Source: Sphingomonadales bacterium
Lineage (GTDB): Bacteria; Pseudomonadota; Alphaproteobacteria; Sphingomonadales; Sphingomonadaceae
Direction of reading: 5' to 3'
Length of the DNA stretch: 64,000 nucleotides
NCBI GenBank assembly: GCA_017309275.1
Contig: JAFKLT010000042.1
Span: 1-64,000 of the forward strand
The first letter of the stretch is position 1. Every line of letters starts with the position of its first letter. Below are positions 9,683 through 18,739 of this stretch, piece after piece. The position numbers and the translations under genes were made by a program. Below the pieces are notes generated by a model, which ran no database searches, was not told the origin of the DNA, and saw only the letters and a list, made by a program, of their open reading frames with translations.

Positions 9683-9788
9683 TGGCGACGAATAGGTCTG
9701 CACGTCAAGCAAATATCGGCGGATGACGCTGGCGCGACGCTCGCCGCTGGCGTAGAGGCGGGGACCGTTTCATGAGGAGTTAGCGACC

Positions 9789-11294
9789 ATGACTACCGCC
9801 GACCGGGCTTGGCAGGCCCTCGCCGATTGGCAGCCGCAAAAGCTGACCGAACTGGTGAACGCCAATCCCGAAGCGCGGTTGCAGGCGCTGGTGCGTAGCG
9901 TCGCCGACATCCGTTTCGACTTTGCGAAGACGCATCTGGACGATGCCGCAATCGGAATTCTGAGCGATCTGGCGGCGGCACAGGATTTTGCGGGGCGCCG
10001 CAAGACGCTGTTTTCCGGCGGTATCGCCAACCCCACCGAAAATCGCGCCGCCGAACACAGCGCCGAGCGCGGCGAAGGTTCGCCCGAGTCCGTCCATGTC
10101 GCGCAGGCGCTCCACCAGCGGATGCGCATGATGGTCGACGCGATCGAGGCCGGTGCGTTCGGCGAAATCCGCCATCTGCTCCACATCGGTATCGGCGGGT
10201 CGGCGCTGGGCCCCGACCTGCTTGTCGATGCGTTGGGGCGGCATAGCAATCGGTATGACGTGGCGGTCGTCTCGAACGTCGACGGCGCGGCGCTCGACGA
10301 GGCTTTCGGGCGGTTCGATCCCGCCTATACGCTGGTCGCGGTCGCGTCGAAGACCTTCACGACGACCGAAACCCTGCTCAATGCCAATTCGGCGCTGCAA
10401 TGGCTCGCCGAGGCCGGTGTCGACGATCCGCTCGGCCGCTTCATCGCGCTTACCGCGATGCCCGAACGCGCGATGGAGTGGGGGATCGACGAGACCCGCA
10501 TACTGCCGTTCAACGAGAGCGTGGGCGGCCGCTATTCGCTGTGGTCGTCGATCGGCTTTCCGGCGGCGCTGGCGCTTGGTTGGGATGCTTTCGCCGACCT
10601 GCTCGAAGGGGCGGCGGAGATGGACCGCCACTTCCGCCTCGCCGACGGTGCGGACAATATCTGCCTGCTCGCGGCGTTCGCCGACCAGATCTATGCCAAC
10701 CGCCTGGGCTGCCAGACGCGCGCGGTCTTCGCCTATGACGAGCGGCTTCGGCTGCTGCCGTCCTATCTTCAGCAGCTCGAGATGGAATCGAACGGCAAGT
10801 CGGTGTCCTTCGACGGCAAGCCGCTCGCACGGCAGAGCGCGGCGATCACCTGGGGCGGTGTCGGCACCGACGCACAGCACGCGGTGTTCCAGCTGCTTCA
10901 CCAGGGCACGCACCTGACACCCGTCGAGTTCCTGGTCGCGCGCGAGCCCGACCATGTGCTCGACGATGCGCATCACGAAGCGCTGGTCGCCAATTGCATC
11001 GCTCAGGGCGCGGCGCTGATGACCGGGCGCGCGAGCGAGGACGGCGCGCGCGCTTACTCCGGCGATCGCCCGTCGACGACGATCCTGCTCGATCAGGTAA
11101 CACCGCGCAGCCTGGGGGCGCTGATCGCCTTTTACGAGCATCGCGTCTTTGCCAATGCGGTGCTTCTGGGGATCAACCCCTTCGACCAGTTCGGCGTCGA
11201 GCTCGGCAAGGAAATGGCCAAGGGCCTGGCCGAGGGGACGATCGAGTTCGATCCGGCGACGCGGGCGCTGATGCAGGCGGCACTGGGCGAATAA
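9789..11294 (+). CDS. pgi: Glucose-6-phosphate isomerase
   Basis: Interconverts glucose-6-phosphate and fructose-6-phosphate in the cytosol. The sugar-phosphate site reads HIGIGGSALGP, followed by SKTFTT. The first PGI signature region includes GGRYSLWSSIG, and the catalytic Glu/His region includes QLLHQGTH. The C-terminal segment NPFDQFGVELGKEMAKG is the second PGI signature. GAGGAG lies about 9 nt upstream of the ATG. The 501-aa length is normal for the alphaproteobacterial short type. Confidence 0.97.
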   Translation: MTTADRAWQALADWQPQKLTELVNANPEARLQALVRSVADIRFDFAKTHLDDAAIGILSDLAAAQDFAGRRKTLFSGGIANPTENRAAEHSAERGEGSPESVHVAQALHQRMRMMVDAIEAGAFGEIRHLLHIGIGGSALGPDLLVDALGRHSNRYDVAVVSNVDGAALDEAFGRFDPAYTLVAVASKTFTTTETLLNANSALQWLAEAGVDDPLGRFIALTAMPERAMEWGIDETRILPFNESVGGRYSLWSSIGFPAALALGWDAFADLLEGAAEMDRHFRLADGADNICLLAAFADQIYANRLGCQTRAVFAYDERLRLLPSYLQQLEMESNGKSVSFDGKPLARQSAAITWGGVGTDAQHAVFQLLHQGTHLTPVEFLVAREPDHVLDDAHHEALVANCIAQGAALMTGRASEDGARAYSGDRPSTTILLDQVTPRSLGALIAFYEHRVFANAVLLGINPFDQFGVELGKEMAKGLAEGTIEFDPATRALMQAALGE

Positions 11295-11399
11295 GGCCGC
11301 GCCGCTTTCACTGAACGCAAAATTCGATTGGCAAGCCGCCGCCGCATAACCACATAGGCGGCTGCTGCGAACGTCAGCGCGCATTTTCAGGGGTCTTAC

Positions 11400-12746
11400 A
11401 TGAGCCAATTCGACTATGATCTGTTCGTCATCGGTGCGGGTTCCGGCGGCGTGCGCGCATCGCGCATCGCGGCCTCCCACGGCGCCCGCGTGGCGGTGGC
11501 GGAGGAGTATCGGGTCGGCGGAACCTGCGTCATCCGGGGCTGCGTTCCGAAGAAGCTGCTCGTCTATGGCGCGCATTTCGCGGAGGACATCCACGACGCC
11601 CGCAAGTTTGGCTGGGATGTCCCGGAATGCCGTTTCAACTGGGACGTGCTGCGCGACAATGTGCTGGCCGAGGTCGATCGGCTCGAGGGCTTGTATGGCC
11701 AGACGCTCGACAACCACAATGTCACGGTATTCAGGAGCCGCGCGACGGTCGTCGGCGCGCAGAAGGTGCGGCTGGCCGACGGAACCGAGTTCGCCGTCGA
11801 ACGCATCCTGATCGCCACCGGCGGCTGGCCACATGTCCCCGAATTCCCGGGCAGCGAGCATGCGATCACTTCGAACGAGGTCTTCCACCTGGAGACGCTG
11901 CCGAAGCGCGTCGTGATCGCGGGCGGCGGCTATATCGCCAATGAATTTGCCGGCATCTTCAACGAATTCGGCAGCAAGGTCACGATCGTCAACCGCGGCG
12001 ATGCGATCCTGCGCGGCTATGACGAGCAGATCCGCGACCGGTTGCTGCAGATTTCGATGACCAAGGGCATCGACTTCAAGTTCAACGCACCGTTCAAGTC
12101 GATCGAGAAAGGCGAAGACGGCTCGCTGATCGTCCACCTTGAAAACAGCGACCCGATCGAGGCTGATGCCGTGCTCGTCGCCACGGGCCGCACCCCGAAC
12201 AGCAAGGGGCTGGGCCTGGAAGAGGTGGGCGTCGCGCTCGACGAGCAGGGCGCGATCAAGGTCGACGAGACGAACCAGTCCTCGGTTCCGAGCATCTATG
12301 CCGTCGGCGACGTGACCAATCGCATCCAACTGACCCCCGTCGCGATCCGCGAAGGACAGGCATTCGCCGACAGCGTTTTCGGCGGCAAGCCGACGACCGT
12401 CGACTATCAGAATGTCCCGAGCGCGGTCTTCAGCCACCCGCCGATCGGCGCAGTCGGAATGACCGAGGCGCAGGCCCGCAACAAGCTGGGGTCGGTGCGC
12501 ATCTACACCAGCGATTTTCGCGCCATGAAGAATGTCCTCGCCGGTCGCAACGAGCGCGCGCTGTACAAGATGGTCGTCAACGCCGCGACCGATCAGGTGG
12601 TCGGACTGCACATGATCGGACCCGACGCGCCCGAGATATTGCAGGCGGCGGCGATCGCCGTGAAGGCCGGGCTGACCAAGGCCGACTTCGACGCGACCGT
12701 GGCGCTGCACCCGAGCATGGCCGAAGAATTGGTGCTGATGAAATAA
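11400..12746 (+). CDS. gor: Glutathione-disulfide reductase
   Basis: NADPH-dependent flavoprotein that regenerates reduced glutathione. FAD-binding IGAGSGG is near residue 11 and the redox-active pair is Cys43/Cys48 in GGTCVIRGC. The second nucleotide fold has AGGGYIANEFAG, the central domain has ATGRTPN, and the FAD-site motif YAVGDVT is present. The C-terminal His-Glu dyad is in LHPSMAEE. At 448 aa it matches plant and cyanobacterial-type GR, which are common in alphaproteobacteria. It lies 105 bp after pgi; a shared transcript is possible but not shown. Confidence 0.95.
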   Translation: MSQFDYDLFVIGAGSGGVRASRIAASHGARVAVAEEYRVGGTCVIRGCVPKKLLVYGAHFAEDIHDARKFGWDVPECRFNWDVLRDNVLAEVDRLEGLYGQTLDNHNVTVFRSRATVVGAQKVRLADGTEFAVERILIATGGWPHVPEFPGSEHAITSNEVFHLETLPKRVVIAGGGYIANEFAGIFNEFGSKVTIVNRGDAILRGYDEQIRDRLLQISMTKGIDFKFNAPFKSIEKGEDGSLIVHLENSDPIEADAVLVATGRTPNSKGLGLEEVGVALDEQGAIKVDETNQSSVPSIYAVGDVTNRIQLTPVAIREGQAFADSVFGGKPTTVDYQNVPSAVFSHPPIGAVGMTEAQARNKLGSVRIYTSDFRAMKNVLAGRNERALYKMVVNAATDQVVGLHMIGPDAPEILQAAAIAVKAGLTKADFDATVALHPSMAEELVLMK

Positions 12747-12806
12747 GGTTTCGTCTCGCAACCTTCATGCGCTATTCCTCTGCTCATGGCAGGAGGGGAG
12801 AGGCGC

Positions 12807-13823
12807 ATGGCGGGAACCGTACTGGTCACCGGAGGCAGCGGCTATATCGCCGGCTTCCTGATCCGACAGCTGATCGAGAACGGCTGGACCGTGAACACCA
12901 CGGTACGCAATCTGAAGCGCGAGGCAGAGGTTCGCGGCTGGCTGAACGTCGACAATACCAGGTTGCGCTTCTTTGCCGCCGACCTGGAAAGCGATACCGG
13001 CTGGGCGGACGCGATGGCGGGGTGCAGCCATGTTGCGCATGTCGCATCGCCCTTTCCGCTGGATGTGCCGAAGAATGCCGACGAACTGGTCGTCCCGGCG
13101 CGGGAAGGCGCGTTGCGCGCGCTGCGCTTTGCAAAAGGTGCGGGGGTGAGGCGCTTCGTGCTCACCTCCTCGATGGCCGCGATCGCTTATGGTCACGGCA
13201 ATGGCGGCGGCATTTATAGCGAGGCCGACTGGACCAATCTCGATAACCCCGACGTCATGCCCTATCCGCGATCAAAGACGGCCGCCGAGCGCGCCGCGCG
13301 CGACTGGGCACGTGCCGAAGGCGGGACCATGGAGTTCGCGTCGATCAATCCTGCGGCTGTCTTCGGTCCGCTGTTGTCCGACGACTTGTCCACGTCGATC
13401 GAGCTGGTGAAGCAGTTGCTTGAGGGCAAGGTGCCGATGTGCCCCGATATCGGCTTTGGAATCATAGATGTACGCGATGTCGCGGACCTGCATTATCGCG
13501 CGTTGACGGCGCCGGATATTCGCGACGAGCGCTATGTCTGTTCGGGTCCGTTCCTGAAAATGATCGATGTCGCGAACATTCTGACGGCAAATCTGGGCGA
13601 CAAAGCGCGCAAGGTGCCGACGCGCAAGATGCCCGACTGGCTGTTGAAACTGTTCGCGCTGGTGCGGCCCGAGCTCAAGCAGCTCGTCGCCGAACTGGGC
13701 AATGTTCGCGGCGGCGACAGCAGCCATGCGATGCAGACGCTCGGCTGGACGATGCGGACGCCGGAGGAGGCGATCCTCGCGACGGCGAACAGCCTGATCG
13801 AACGCGGGATCGTCAAGGCCTAG
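12807..13823 (+). CDS. NAD(P)-dependent extended SDR, dihydroflavonol/cinnamoyl-CoA reductase-like
   Basis: An extended short-chain dehydrogenase of 338 aa. TGGSGYIAG near residues 7-15 forms the Rossmann dinucleotide site and YPRSKTAAE carries the catalytic Tyr and Lys. The TSSMAAIAYG stretch supplies the active Ser. The start at 12807 has a strong GGAGGGGAG upstream; the ATG at 12786 is the alternative. The family reduces aldehydes or ketones on aromatic or aliphatic substrates, and the substrate here is not deducible. It ends 14 bp before a terminator-like hairpin. Confidence 0.85.
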   Translation: MAGTVLVTGGSGYIAGFLIRQLIENGWTVNTTVRNLKREAEVRGWLNVDNTRLRFFAADLESDTGWADAMAGCSHVAHVASPFPLDVPKNADELVVPAREGALRALRFAKGAGVRRFVLTSSMAAIAYGHGNGGGIYSEADWTNLDNPDVMPYPRSKTAAERAARDWARAEGGTMEFASINPAAVFGPLLSDDLSTSIELVKQLLEGKVPMCPDIGFGIIDVRDVADLHYRALTAPDIRDERYVCSGPFLKMIDVANILTANLGDKARKVPTRKMPDWLLKLFALVRPELKQLVAELGNVRGGDSSHAMQTLGWTMRTPEEAILATANSLIERGIVKA

Positions 13824-13836
13824 TGAACGCGGCCAG

Positions 13837-13865
13837 TCCTCCCCAAGCCTGGCGCAAGGGGAGGA
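13837..13865. terminator. Stem-loop between convergent genes, REP-like core
   Basis: TCCTCCCC (13837-13844) pairs with GGGGAGGA (13858-13865) around a 13-nt loop, between the convergent SDR genes ending at 13823 and 13882. The CCTCCCC...GGGGAGG core recurs at 48257-48283 and, as CCTCCCGC/GCGGGAGG, at 23547-23564. Confidence 0.6.
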
Positions 13866-13881
13866 CCGGCTGGGAGCGACC

Positions 13882-14667
13882 TCAGGCGATGGTCGGAATG
13901 ATGCCGCCTTCGGCGCGGATCGCGGCGCCGTTGGTGACGGCGGCTAGCGGGCTGGCGAGATAGGTCACCATCGATCCGATCTCGTCGGCTTCGATCAGGC
14001 GGCGGATCAGCGACAGCGGGCGCAGTTCTTCGAAAAAGACCTTCTCGCGTTCAGCCTCGGGCGCGTCGGGGTTAGAGACCACCGAACGGATGAAATCGAC
14101 GATGCCTTCGGACCGGGTCGGCCCCGGCAGCACGGTGTTGACGGTGACGCCGGTGCCCCGGGTCTGTTCGGCAAGGCCGCGGGCGATCGCGAGCTGCGCG
14201 GTCTTGGTCGTGCCGTAATGGACCATCTCGGCGGGCGGGAGCAGACCGCTTTCGCTCGCGATGAAGATCACGCGGCCCCAATCCTGTTCCAGCATCCTGG
14301 GGAAATAATGGCGCGACAGGCGCGCACCGCTGACGACATTGACCTCGAAGATATGGTGCCAGTCGGCGTCGCTGATGTCGGTAAAGGGCTTGGCTTCATA
14401 GATGCCGAGATTGTTGACGAGGATGTCGGTGGCCGGAACCGCGGCGATCAGGGCGTCGGCCCCCTCGGCGGTAGCGGGATCGGCGAGGACCGCGCGGATG
14501 GTCCCGGCGGAGGAAAGCTCGGCCGCCGCCTGGTCCAGCTTTTTCTGGTCGCGGCCCGTGATGACGACCTCGACGCCCTCTTCGGCAAGGCGCTTGGCGA
14601 TGGCGAATCCGATGCCGGCGGTCGAACCGGTAACGATGGCGGTCTTGCCCTTGAGTTTCAGATCCAT
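13882..14667 (-). CDS. Short-chain dehydrogenase/reductase (classical SDR, 261 aa)
   Basis: The NAD(P) site is TGSTAGIG (residues 14-21), the structural LVNNLG corresponds to NNAG, IASESG gives the catalytic Ser, and YGTTK gives Tyr and Lys. The C-terminus, with VLPGPTRSEG, is typical of classical oxidoreductases. The substrate cannot be named. The gene is divergent from a LysR regulator across 107 bp, the usual arrangement of a regulator and its target. The upstream AAAGGAATGCACC supplies a ribosome site. Confidence 0.87.
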   Translation of the reverse strand: MDLKLKGKTAIVTGSTAGIGFAIAKRLAEEGVEVVITGRDQKKLDQAAAELSSAGTIRAVLADPATAEGADALIAAVPATDILVNNLGIYEAKPFTDISDADWHHIFEVNVVSGARLSRHYFPRMLEQDWGRVIFIASESGLLPPAEMVHYGTTKTAQLAIARGLAEQTRGTGVTVNTVLPGPTRSEGIVDFIRSVVSNPDAPEAEREKVFFEELRPLSLIRRLIEADEIGSMVTYLASPLAAVTNGAAIRAEGGIIPTIA

Positions 14668-14720
14668 GGTGCATTCCTTTCGATGGGTGGTGTTGCGATG
14701 GTCCGAAGATAGCGTCTCGC

Positions 14721-14771
14721 GTGATTGTTGATTAGAATGCGCCTCATCATTTCAGTGGTGATTCAAAATCA
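14721..14771. promoter_or_regulatory. Candidate LysR-type operator in the divergent promoter
   Basis: Between the SDR (minus) and the LysR gene (plus) are TGATT-CAA-AATCA (14759-14771) and an overlapping longer dyad of TGAT/ATCA arms starting near 14728. These fit the partially dyadic sites LysR proteins bind between a target and their own gene. The assignment is by position and symmetry only. Confidence 0.35.
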
Positions 14772-14774
14772 GGA

Positions 14775-15677
14775 ATGGCGATGGACAATCGGTTCGGCGA
14801 TATCGAGACCTTTCTGGCCGTGGCGAACGGCGGCAGCCTGGCGTCGGCGGCGAAAGCGCTGCGCCTCACTCCTTCGGCGGTCAGCCGCAGCATCGCACGG
14901 CTGGAGCAAAGGCTGGGCGTCACGTTGATGCGCCGCACGACGCGCTCGCTCGCGCTGACCGCCGAGGGGCAGGCCTATCGCGACCGCATGACCGTGCTGC
15001 TTGCGGACATCGCAACGGTCGAGGCCGGGCTGGGCGAGGAGCGGCAGGGGCCGCGCGGGCTGCTGCGCATCAACGCCTCGCCCTCGATCGGGACGATGGG
15101 GCTGCTGCCGATCCTCCCGCGCTTTGCCGCGCGCTATCCCGATGTGGTCGTCGACCTGGCGCTGTCCGACACGATCGTCGACCTGGTCGAGGAACGCGCC
15201 GACATCGCCATCCGCATCGGCCCGCTGCGCGATACCCGGCTGCGCGCCAAAAAGCTGGGCCACAGCCGCATGATGCTGGTCGCCAGCCCCGACTATCTCG
15301 CGCGGCGGGGTACGCCGCTGACACCCGACGACCTCGATACCCATGACTGCCTGCGCTTCAGCTTTCGGCGCTCGGTCGACAACTGGCCCTTTCGCATCGG
15401 CGACAGGATCGTACATCGCCCGGTTCATGGCAGCTTCTTCGGCAATTCGGGCGAAGTCGTGCGCCAGATGGCGGTCGCCGGCGGCGGGATCGCGCGGCAC
15501 GGCCATTTCCACGTCGCGCAGGACCTGAAGGCCGGACGGCTGGTCGAGGTGCTGGCGGATTTCAGTCCCGGTGACGGCGAGGATATTCATGCGCTTTACG
15601 CGCCGGAGGATCGCGCCGCCGCGCGCATCCGGGCTTTCCTGGATTTCCTGGACGAGGAACTGGTGATCGACGGTTAG
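14775..15677 (+). CDS. LysR-family transcriptional regulator (300 aa)
   Basis: The N-terminal winged helix (residues about 8-67) has the LysR pattern: F.AVANGGSLASAAKALRL, then SAVSRSIARLE. The effector-binding periplasmic-binding-protein-like domain follows, with DIAIRIGPL near residue 138. An L-type loop and the motif VADGGI-like AVAGGGIARHG near residue 235 resemble the AaeR/DsdC-type LysR subgroup. It probably controls the adjacent SDR at 13882-14667. Its stop codon overlaps that of the convergent pccR gene (TTAG at 15674-15677). Confidence 0.9.
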   Translation: MAMDNRFGDIETFLAVANGGSLASAAKALRLTPSAVSRSIARLEQRLGVTLMRRTTRSLALTAEGQAYRDRMTVLLADIATVEAGLGEERQGPRGLLRINASPSIGTMGLLPILPRFAARYPDVVVDLALSDTIVDLVEERADIAIRIGPLRDTRLRAKKLGHSRMMLVASPDYLARRGTPLTPDDLDTHDCLRFSFRRSVDNWPFRIGDRIVHRPVHGSFFGNSGEVVRQMAVAGGGIARHGHFHVAQDLKAGRLVEVLADFSPGDGEDIHALYAPEDRAAARIRAFLDFLDEELVIDG

Positions 15678-17083
15678 CCGATGCGGTACGGCACCACGTC
15701 GCGGCGATCGGGGTCGACCAGGATCGGGCGGTCGCTGGGCGGGAAGGCGCGCTGGTCGCAGTCGTCGCGCGGACAGATGCGACAGGACAGGCCGATCCGC
15801 GTCGCGGCCTGTGGCGCGCCGACGTCGACGCCGTCGGCATATACGAAATCGGCGGCATATTGCGCCTCGCACCCCAGCGCGACGGCGTAGCGGCGCGGGC
15901 TGCGCGCATAGCTGCCCGATGGTTTCACCAACCCCTTGGCCATCGACACATAGCGAAGGCCGTCGGGGGTTTCGGCGAGCTGGAACAGGATGCGGTCGGG
16001 AATCGCGGCGGCTTCGTGCACGATCCACAGCGGGCAGGCGCCACCGAAGCGCGCGAACTGAAGCCGCGTTGCCGAGTGCCGCTTGGTGATGTTGCCCGCC
16101 ATGTCGACGCGGCAAAAGAACATGGGGATGCCCCGCGCGCCGGGGCGCTGAAGCGTCGACAGGCGATGGCACGCCTGTTCGAAGCTCACGCCATATTCCA
16201 GGCGCAGCCGATCGATGTCGTGCCGCACCGCACGGGCGCTGGCGCGGAAGGGGGCATAGGGCATCAGCACGGCGCCCGCGGCGTAATTGGCAAGGCCGAC
16301 GTGGAGCAGCTGCCGCGCCGCCGCGGTGCGGAGCGGCGACGCCTCGACGACCGCCGCGATCTCGCCCGCGAGCGCAAGCGCCGCGAGCTGATGCGCAAGC
16401 TGGAAGCGGCGCGTTTCCGCGGGCTGTGAAGGATCGATCACCAGATGCCGCATCGTTGCGTCGAAATCGCGCAGCGCCTGCGTCTGGTTATAGACGATCG
16501 ATATGCCGAGCGCGTCGCGAAGCCGCCGTTCGATCGCCTCGATCGAAAGCGAAGCCTCTCTGCCGCGCAATTGTCCGGCCAGTGTTTCGGCGGCGCGGTC
16601 GATGTTGTCGACATAATTGCCGGCGTCGTGGAACCAGTCGCGCACCTCTTCCCACGGCAGGCGGCTTCCCTCGGCGGTGCCGCCGGTCAGCGCCTCGTCG
16701 ATGATCTGAAGCCGCTGGCCGGCGCGGCGATAGGCGGCGTGAAGCGCGACGAACTGATCGGCGAGTTGCGGTTGCTGGAGCGCCGCGCGCTCGAGTTGCT
16801 CGGGGGGCAGGGGTGACGCCGCGAACAGCGGATCGGCCGCGGCTTCGCGCAGCGCGCCGGCGCGACGATCGCCGACGTCGGCGGCGACCTCTTCCCATTC
16901 GAGCGGGAACAGCTTTTGCAGACGGTCGAGCAGCGCCGGCGTCAACGGGCGGTCATCATGCTCGATCTGGCTGAGATAAGATGTCGATATGCCGAGCGTG
17001 GCGGCAAAGTCGGCTTGCCGGATACCGCGATCGCCGCGGAGTTGCTTGAGGCGATTGCCGGCGAAGATGCGTTGACGTGCCAT
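15674..17083 (-). CDS. pccR: Short-chain fatty acyl-CoA regulator, PccR/RamB family
   Basis: A 469-aa regulator with an XRE-type helix-turn-helix at residues about 8-62 (RLKQLRGDRGIRQADFAA, then TSYLSQIEHDDRP). A degenerate ImmA/IrrE (M78) region follows, in which the metal motif HExxH is replaced by AHQLAAL. The C-terminal DUF2083-like domain ends in a Cys cluster (SCRICPRDDC). This architecture defines the ScfR family; RamB controls the glyoxylate and propionate genes in actinobacteria, and PccR controls propionyl-CoA carboxylase in Rhodobacter. Here the gene is divergent from pccB across 114 bp that carry TTTGCAAA-type boxes, so activation of pccB by acyl-CoA is the obvious inference. Confidence 0.9.
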   Translation of the reverse strand: MARQRIFAGNRLKQLRGDRGIRQADFAATLGISTSYLSQIEHDDRPLTPALLDRLQKLFPLEWEEVAADVGDRRAGALREAAADPLFAASPLPPEQLERAALQQPQLADQFVALHAAYRRAGQRLQIIDEALTGGTAEGSRLPWEEVRDWFHDAGNYVDNIDRAAETLAGQLRGREASLSIEAIERRLRDALGISIVYNQTQALRDFDATMRHLVIDPSQPAETRRFQLAHQLAALALAGEIAAVVEASPLRTAAARQLLHVGLANYAAGAVLMPYAPFRASARAVRHDIDRLRLEYGVSFEQACHRLSTLQRPGARGIPMFFCRVDMAGNITKRHSATRLQFARFGGACPLWIVHEAAAIPDRILFQLAETPDGLRYVSMAKGLVKPSGSYARSPRRYAVALGCEAQYAADFVYADGVDVGAPQAATRIGLSCRICPRDDCDQRAFPPSDRPILVDPDRRDVVPYRIG

Positions 17084-17101
17084 GGACTTTCCCAACCGTA
17101 C

Positions 17102-17146
17102 TTTGCAAAGTGTCACTTTGCAACTTTGCAAATTCGCATTTGCATC
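17102..17146. promoter_or_regulatory. Cluster of TTTGCAAA boxes, PccR operator candidate
   Basis: Two exact TTTGCAAA boxes (17102-17109 and 17125-17132) flank and abut imperfect copies TTTGCAAC (17117-17124) and TTTGCATC (17139-17146). All four lie between the divergent pccR and pccB starts. Established knowledge: the PccR site of Rhodobacter sphaeroides pccB is two TTTGCAAA motifs separated by 4 bp. The spacing here differs (0, 7 and 15 nt), so the exact pair used is uncertain, but box identity and location match the regulator next door. Confidence 0.8.
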
Positions 17147-17197
17147 GCGGCGCGAGTGGCGGCAGACGACGCTGTCGAATAATGATGGAGAGCCCGA

Positions 17198-18730
17198 GTG
17201 TCCGCCAATATCGCCGAAATGGAACGTCGCCGTGCCGCCGCAGCCCTCGGGGGCGGGCAGAAGCGCATCGATGCGCAGCACGCCAAGGGCAAGCTGACCG
17301 CCCGCGAACGCCTGGACGTGCTGCTCGACGAAGGGTCGTTCGAAGAGATCGACACCTATGTCGAGCATAATTGCACCGATTTCGGGATGCAGGATCAGAT
17401 CGTTCCCGGCGACGGTGTGGTTACCGGATCGGGGACGATCAACGGCCGCCTCGTCTATGTCTTCAGCCAGGATTTCTCCGTGTTCGGCGGATCGCTTTCC
17501 GAGCGGCACGCCGAAAAGATCATGAAGGTGATGGACAATGCGATGAAGGTCGGCGCGCCCGTCATCGGCCTGAACGACAGCGGCGGCGCGCGCATCCAGG
17601 AAGGTGTCGCTTCGCTGGGCGGCTATGCCGAGGTGTTCCAGCGGAACGTCCTGGCGTCGGGTGTCGTGCCGCAGATCAGCCTTATCATGGGGCCGTGCGC
17701 GGGCGGCGCGGTCTACAGCCCGGCGATGACCGACTTCATCTTCATGGTGAAGGACAGCTCGTACATGTTCGTCACCGGTCCCGACGTCGTGAAGACCGTG
17801 ACCAACGAAGTGGTGACGCAGGAGGAACTGGGCGGCGCGATCACGCACACGACGAAAAGCTCGGTCGCCGATCTGGCGTTCGAGAATGATATCGAGGCGC
17901 TGCTAGCGGCCCGCGATTTCTTTGACTATCTGCCCGAAAACAACCGCAGCGGCGTTCCGGTCCGCCCGACGAGCGACCCCTATGACCGCGCCGAGCCCAG
18001 CCTCGACACGCTGATCCCGCCGAACGCGAACCAGCCTTATGACATGCACGAGCTGATCCGGAAGACCGTCGACGAAGGCGATTTCTTCGAGGTGCAGCCG
18101 GCGCATGCGGGCAACATCATCTGCGGCTTCGGGCGCATCGAGGGCCGCACGATCGGCATCGTCGCGAACCAGCCGCTGGTGCTGGCGGGCGTGCTCGACA
18201 TCAATTCGTCGAAAAAGGCGGCGCGCTTCGTCCGCTTCTGCGACGCGTTCGAGATTCCGATCATCACCTTCGTCGACGTCCCCGGCTTCCTGCCCGGTAC
18301 GGCGCAGGAGTATAATGGCATCATCAAGCATGGCGCGAAGCTGTTGTTCGCCTATGCCGAGGCGACGGTGCCGAAGATCACGGTGATCACGCGCAAGGCC
18401 TATGGCGGTGCATATGACGTGATGGCGTCGAAGCATCTGCGCGGCGACCTGAACTATGCGTGGCCGACCGCCGAGATCGCGGTGATGGGCGCGAAGGGCG
18501 CGGTCGAGATCATCTTCCGCAGCGACATCGGCGACCCCGAAAAGATCGCGCAGCGCACGAAGGAATATGAGGATCGCTTTGCGAACCCCTTCGTTGCGGC
18601 ATCGCGCGGCTATATCGACGAGGTCATCCACCCGCACAACACGCGCAAGCGTATCGCGCTGGGACTGCGGAAGCTGCGGAACAAGAGCCTCGAGAACCCG
18701 TGGAAGAAGCACGACAACATTCCGCTGTGA
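17198..18730 (+). CDS. pccB: Propionyl-CoA carboxylase beta subunit (carboxyltransferase)
   Basis: Transfers carboxyl from carboxybiotin to propionyl-CoA, forming (S)-methylmalonyl-CoA. The two crotonase-fold halves are visible: the N-terminal oxyanion region [13 protein letters not shown] and [12 protein letters not shown], and the C-terminal half with [14 protein letters not shown] and [11 protein letters not shown]. The 510-aa length is standard for PccB. Translation probably starts at the GTG at 17198 with GGAG upstream. It opens the pcc operon; the biotin-bearing alpha subunit is encoded five genes downstream at 23664. Confidence 0.96.
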   Translation: MSANIAEMERRRAAAALGGGQKRIDAQHAKGKLTARERLDVLLDEGSFEEIDTYVEHNCTDFGMQDQIVPGDGVVTGSGTINGRLVYVFSQDFSVFGGSLSERHAEKIMKVMDNAMKVGAPVIGLNDSGGARIQEGVASLGGYAEVFQRNVLASGVVPQISLIMGPCAGGAVYSPAMTDFIFMVKDSSYMFVTGPDVVKTVTNEVVTQEELGGAITHTTKSSVADLAFENDIEALLAARDFFDYLPENNRSGVPVRPTSDPYDRAEPSLDTLIPPNANQPYDMHELIRKTVDEGDFFEVQPAHAGNIICGFGRIEGRTIGIVANQPLVLAGVLDINSSKKAARFVRFCDAFEIPIITFVDVPGFLPGTAQEYNGIIKHGAKLLFAYAEATVPKITVITRKAYGGAYDVMASKHLRGDLNYAWPTAEIAVMGAKGAVEIIFRSDIGDPEKIAQRTKEYEDRFANPFVAASRGYIDEVIHPHNTRKRIALGLRKLRNKSLENPWKKHDNIPL

Positions 18731-18739
18731 GCTGATCCG

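Noticed and set aside
9780-12761. A 993-codon antisense frame across pgi and gor
   Set aside because: It spans two well-identified enzymes in the opposite direction and has no motif.
14668-14774. tRNA or small RNA in the LysR-SDR gap
   Set aside because: No cloverleaf or terminator; only short LysR-type dyads.
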